This document shows, one piece after another, positions 61,416 to 64,000 of a DNA stretch of 64,000 nt (position 1 is the stretch's first letter; every line of letters begins with the position of its first letter). The position numbers and the translations under genes were made by a program. This DNA is from Chamaea fasciata (lineage: Eukaryota; Chordata; Aves; Passeriformes; Sylviidae). The stretch is taken from positions 6,386,001-6,450,000 of the forward strand of contig JARCOQ010000002.1 of the NCBI GenBank assembly GCA_029207755.1, written 5' to 3'. The notes beneath the pieces are model-generated. The model saw only the letters and a program-made list of their open reading frames with translations, did no database searches and was not told where the DNA came from.

Positions 61416-62000
61416 GTGTGCGTGTGACCCCCGAACGGGGCATCAGTGTCCCCATCGCGACGTGCATGTGCCCGCCCAGGCGTGGCCACATAAACCCCTT
61501 AACGACGTTTGTCTGTCCCCACAACGGGGTTTGTGTGACCACTGAACGAGGCGTCTGTGACCCCTGGCGTGTGTGCGACCCCGCAAAAAGGTGTCTGTTT
61601 CTCCCTAACGGGGTACCTGTGTCCCTTTAACGGGGTGTCTGTGACCCTTCACTGAGTGTCTGTCCCACTCCAACGGGGTGTCCGAGCCCCTTCGGCGTGT
61701 CTGTGACCCCCACTGGATGTCTGTGCCCCTCCGGGGTGTTTGCGCCTCCTCCGCGGAGCGTCTGTGCCCCCTCTGAGGTGTGCGTGACCCCTCAGTGGGT
61801 GTCTGTGACCCCCGGGGTGTGTGTGACCCCTTAGGGACGTCTGTGCCCCCTCACAGGGTGTGTGTCCCCATCACGGGTCCCATCGCGGGGTGTCAGTGCT
61901 CCCCCTTTACTGCGTATCTCTGTCTCTCTCGTGGGCTGTCCTAGCCCTCTCACGGGATATCTGTGCCCCCTCTCGGGGTCTGCGCCGCTCCGCCACCGGG
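61416..62000. repeat. Degenerate GC-rich minisatellite, ~20-bp unit
   Basis: About 28 successive units of 18-24 bp share the pattern GGGGTGTCTGTGACCCCTCA with variants. Clear examples start near 61636 (GGGTGTCTGTGACCCTTCAC), near 61798 (GGGTGTCTGTGACCCCCG) and near 61816 (GGGTGTGTGTGACCCCTTAG). Each unit pairs a TGTSTGTG block with a CCCC block and often an AACGGGG junction rich in CpG. No two units are identical over the whole length, so the array is old or evolves by unequal exchange. It forms the left half of the CpG island and leaves several reading frames open by composition alone. Confidence 0.85.
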
Positions 62001-62596
62001 AGCCGCTTACATCCCGCTTTCCTCCGTGTGCCTCCTTCCCCCGCGTCCCTCCCTCTTTCTGCTGTGGTGCTTCGGGGTTTGTTCCGAGCGTCTGTGGGAA
62101 AGGGGCTGTTCTCCCGGTTCCTGGGGGGCGAGGGGGCTCGTTCTCCCGTCTCCGTCACTGCCGCCTCCGGGGACCTCGAAACTTTCCCGCTGGCGGGAGT
62201 TGCGCTGCATCCAAGGGGCCCAAGGGAGGCTGGAGGCTCCTGGGTTTCGGCGGAGCCCTCCGGCTCTGTGGGACACGTGCGATCTTTTGTTTTGTGTTTT
62301 ATTTTATTTGCCACATTCCCTTCCTTTTCCACAGAGCAGAGAAATCCCTGGGGAATATGCTTTCGAGGCTCTCACTCCCGAGCGCCTGCGTGCGCGCGCG
62401 AGAGGGAAAATGAATAATTAGAGAACAGTTCCATGAAATCACTTACCGAAAAATTAGCTGCCCATTAAAGAGGAAGCGGTGAGGAGCAATCGTGTAAATC
62501 CTACCTACACCCAACTGTAGAGGGGAGGCAGCGATCCCGATTCCCAGCCCTGCGGCTGCCTGCTGGCATCACCGTCCCCATCTCCCTACCCCGCGA

Positions 62597-62598
62597 GC

Positions 62599-62622
<24 letters not shown>
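62597..62622. repeat. (AG)n microsatellite
   Basis: About eleven AG dinucleotides followed by GGAGAGGGA, inside the promoter-like half of the CpG island. Confidence 0.95.
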
Positions 62623-62629
<7 letters not shown>

Positions 62630-62955
62630 CGCGTGGGTGTGGAGCGCAGTGGTTTAGTCCACACCCCGCAGCCTCCCTTCCCCAGGCAGCCTCGGCAGCC
62701 GCGCTCATTCTCCTCCCTCTCCCTGCCAGCCGGTGTGTCCGCGGCGGCGGGAGGCGGAGGCGGCGGGAGAGGAGGGGAGAGAGGAGCGGAGCGAGGAGAG
62801 GAGCGACGGGCTCCGGGGCCGCCCGGGAGAGCCGCGGCGGCGGGAGAGCCCCCAACCCCGCGCAGCCCCCGCCGCCGCCACCGCTCGGCAGCAGCCGCGG
62901 CACCGCGCCGAGGTCCTGCCCTCCAACAGTTCCCGCTCCGCTGCCAGTGAGGAGG

Positions 62956-63582
62956 GAGGTGTAGGGGACACGGCTTTATTTTATTTAATTTCTTTAATTT
63001 TTTTTTTTTTCTTTTGAGGGGATGCTGAGAAAGCAAGCCGTTCCCCTCCCGTGTAGCACATTGCCTGGGCGTTCCTATTATGGAAGTTAAGTGAGAAACT
63101 CTGCAGCTTGAACTGATTTGGGGAGAGAAAGGGAGAGAGAAAGGGGTAGGGGGAGGGTGAGAGGAAGGCAAAATAGCCGAACCAAACCAATGGTTTTCCT
63201 GCAAAGTGCCGGGAAGTTTGTGGAGCACTTTCTAGGAATCAGGTCCTTTCTCAGAGTCTCTCCTTGTCTTCCGAAGAAAGAGCTTGCTTTTGGATTGCCA
63301 TGGATCCTAAAGAGAGTCTTAGACACACTTGAATAATTCCCCTGCTTGGGCTGGATTGGTGGGAATTTAGGAAGGAGCGTGTGTGCAAAGCAGAAGCCTT
63401 CGGAGCTCACTCGCTGCTTCTCTAATCTGTATGGATCTAAAAGTGTCACATTCAAGACCTTTGCATCTCCAGCTTTTGAACTGAAGATTTCCCTTTCCAC
63501 TTTAAGTAGCTGCTAGAAAACTGAAAACTTTTGGACCTACCTCTTACTGGCTTTGGATACTTTTTTTTCCCTCTTTTTTCTT

Positions 63583-63624
<42 letters not shown>

Positions 63625-63675
63625 CTCTGTGGAATTGGTCTCTCAAGCGATCGGGATTGTTTTTAATATGTCAAA
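62956..63675 (+). other. Probable 5' UTR / leader of the gene starting at 63676
   Basis: This links the CpG island to the first coding exon and has no in-frame ATG extending the coding sequence. It contains upstream ORFs at 63022-63090 (22 codons), 63080-63094 (4 codons), 63190-63336 (48 codons), 63300-63332 and 63431-63484. A six-codon one at 63668-63688 overlaps the main ATG out of frame. A purine-rich block (GGGAGAGAAAGGGAGAGAGA) lies at 63120-63165, and a pyrimidine tract ending in 34 T at 63561-63621. Part of it could instead be an intron ending at the CAAG at 63644-63647, because that AG follows a strong pyrimidine tract. The exact transcript structure is therefore open. Confidence 0.6.
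63588..63621. repeat. 34-T homopolymer
   Basis: An uninterrupted run of 34 T, preceded by a further 25 or so bases of pyrimidine-rich sequence, ending 54 bases before the start codon. Confidence 0.95.
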
Positions 63676-63730
63676 ATGGGTCTGCTGACGCCACTCCTGC
63701 TCTTCGGATTTGCATTTTTTCAAGTCTATG
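63676..63730 (+). CDS. First coding exon (signal peptide) of an unidentified secreted or membrane protein, partial
   Basis: The start ATG at 63676 has A at -3 and G at +4, a strong initiation context, and is the last ATG before the splice site. The exon encodes MGLLTPLLLFGFAFFQVY, then one base of the next codon. The residues form a hydrophobic signal peptide with a Leu/Phe-rich core and no charged residues; cleavage probably falls just after the exon junction. The exon ends at TATG|GTAAGT, a near-perfect donor, in phase 1. Isolating the signal peptide on a phase-1 first exon is usual for cell-surface receptors and secreted proteins built from phase-1 modules (Ig, fibronectin III, EGF, CUB). 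The CpG island and leader directly upstream support a real gene start. I do not recognise the gene. Its remaining exons lie beyond the window, after an intron of at least 270 bp. Confidence 0.75.
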
Positions 63731-64000
63731 GTAAGTTCGCTTATTTCAGCTATGTCATTTCTGTGCAGAAATCCCCTTCATCTGAAATTGATTTGGGACA
63801 GCACATGGATGGCATTATAATCTTTAACATTACAGAGCCCTAAGTTTGTTCCTGGTATAAAAATGGTATTTTGGGAGGGAGGGATCGGAAGAGGGAGAAT
63901 ATATGTTTCCAGTAAGCAGCCCTTCCCGTCTCCTAACTTAATGGAAAAGCAGCTTATGAATGGAATAATGTCAGCTTGAGGTGGCGAGCAAAGAGTAAAA
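63731..64000 (+). other. Start of intron 1 of the same gene
   Basis: It begins GTAAGTTCGC and continues to the window edge with no acceptor-exon pattern or coding sequence recognised. The first intron of such genes is often very long. Confidence 0.65.

Larger units (their letters stand above)
61254..62955. promoter_or_regulatory. CpG island / promoter region
   Basis: GC content and CpG frequency rise abruptly after 61250, in strong contrast with the AT-rich 60 kb to the left. Examples are GCGCCGGGCGCGGCCGCTGC near 61310 and dense CGG/GCGG words at 62740-62900. The island is not uniform. AT-rich gaps lie at about 62283-62335 and 62408-62480, separating a left half made largely of a minisatellite from a right half that looks like the core promoter. 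GC-box-like GGGCGG words (for example 61391-61396) are present and no convincing TATA box was found. It lies 0.7-2.4 kb upstream of the first coding exon, as expected for that gene's promoter. The transcription start cannot be fixed from sequence alone. Confidence 0.85.

Noticed and set aside
61860..62421. Three long overlapping plus-strand ORFs of 152-185 codons and a 141-codon minus-strand ORF in the CpG island
   Set aside because: High GC content and the minisatellite remove stop codons from several frames at once. The translations are low-complexity (S/P/R/G/L), the frames contradict one another, and no splice or domain evidence favours any of them.
62970..63000. TTTATTTTATTTAATTTC as a TATA box
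   Set aside because: It lies at the downstream edge of the CpG island inside a T-rich run that continues for 40 bases. CpG-island promoters usually lack TATA boxes, and no initiator is placed correctly.
62569..63228. 219-codon minus-strand ORF across the promoter and leader
   Set aside because: It consists of poly-Ala/Pro/Arg/Ser from CGG, GAGG and AG repeats read in reverse. It is antisense to the leader of the plus-strand gene.

Overview
The window is nuclear DNA from a bird. It is AT-rich and gene-poor, and its interspersed repeats are CR1 LINE 3' ends, both with the typical ATTCTATGATTCT-type terminus and as older ORF2 remnants. There are also two endogenous-retrovirus LTR-like repeats of a kind common in avian genomes and a few decayed MIR-like SINEs. 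The LTR types make a neoavian bird more likely than a galliform, but that is recollection, not a search result.

Layout. Bases 1-423 are a long pyrimidine tract (TTTC, then TTCC, then CTCCCTTCCTT units) that runs off the left edge. From about 0.4 to 61.2 kb no protein-coding gene can be supported. This is either intergenic DNA upstream of the gene at the right edge or intron of a gene whose exons lie outside. It holds CR1 fragments (3.4, 21.5, 38.0, 48.8, 49.5, 53.4, 56.2, 57.6 and 60.4 kb), two very old CR1/L3-type LINE remnants (17.8 and 28.1 kb), LTR-like repeats (41.5 and 46.4 kb), MIR-like pieces (7.9, 10.6, 11.4, 30.4 and 35.7 kb), A/T tracts and short microsatellites. A strong imperfect hairpin lies at 33.3 kb. 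Four short exon-like ORFs (25.2, 31.1, 44.2 and 58.6 kb) are flagged as weak candidates only.

From about 61.25 kb the composition changes to a CpG island, 61.25-62.95 kb with AT-rich gaps. Its left half contains a degenerate GC-rich minisatellite of about 28 units of roughly 20 bp. Its right half is a purine- and CGG-rich promoter-like block. Downstream is a 5'-UTR-like stretch with several upstream ORFs and a 34-T run. It leads to the only convincing coding sequence: a plus-strand first coding exon at 63676-63730 that encodes a signal peptide and ends in a GTAAGT splice donor in phase 1. The rest of that gene lies to the right of the window, and I do not recognise it from the signal peptide alone.

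Functionally, the window is best read as the promoter, 5' UTR and first coding exon of a secreted or single-pass membrane protein, preceded by about 61 kb of repeat-bearing non-coding DNA that may carry distal regulatory elements.
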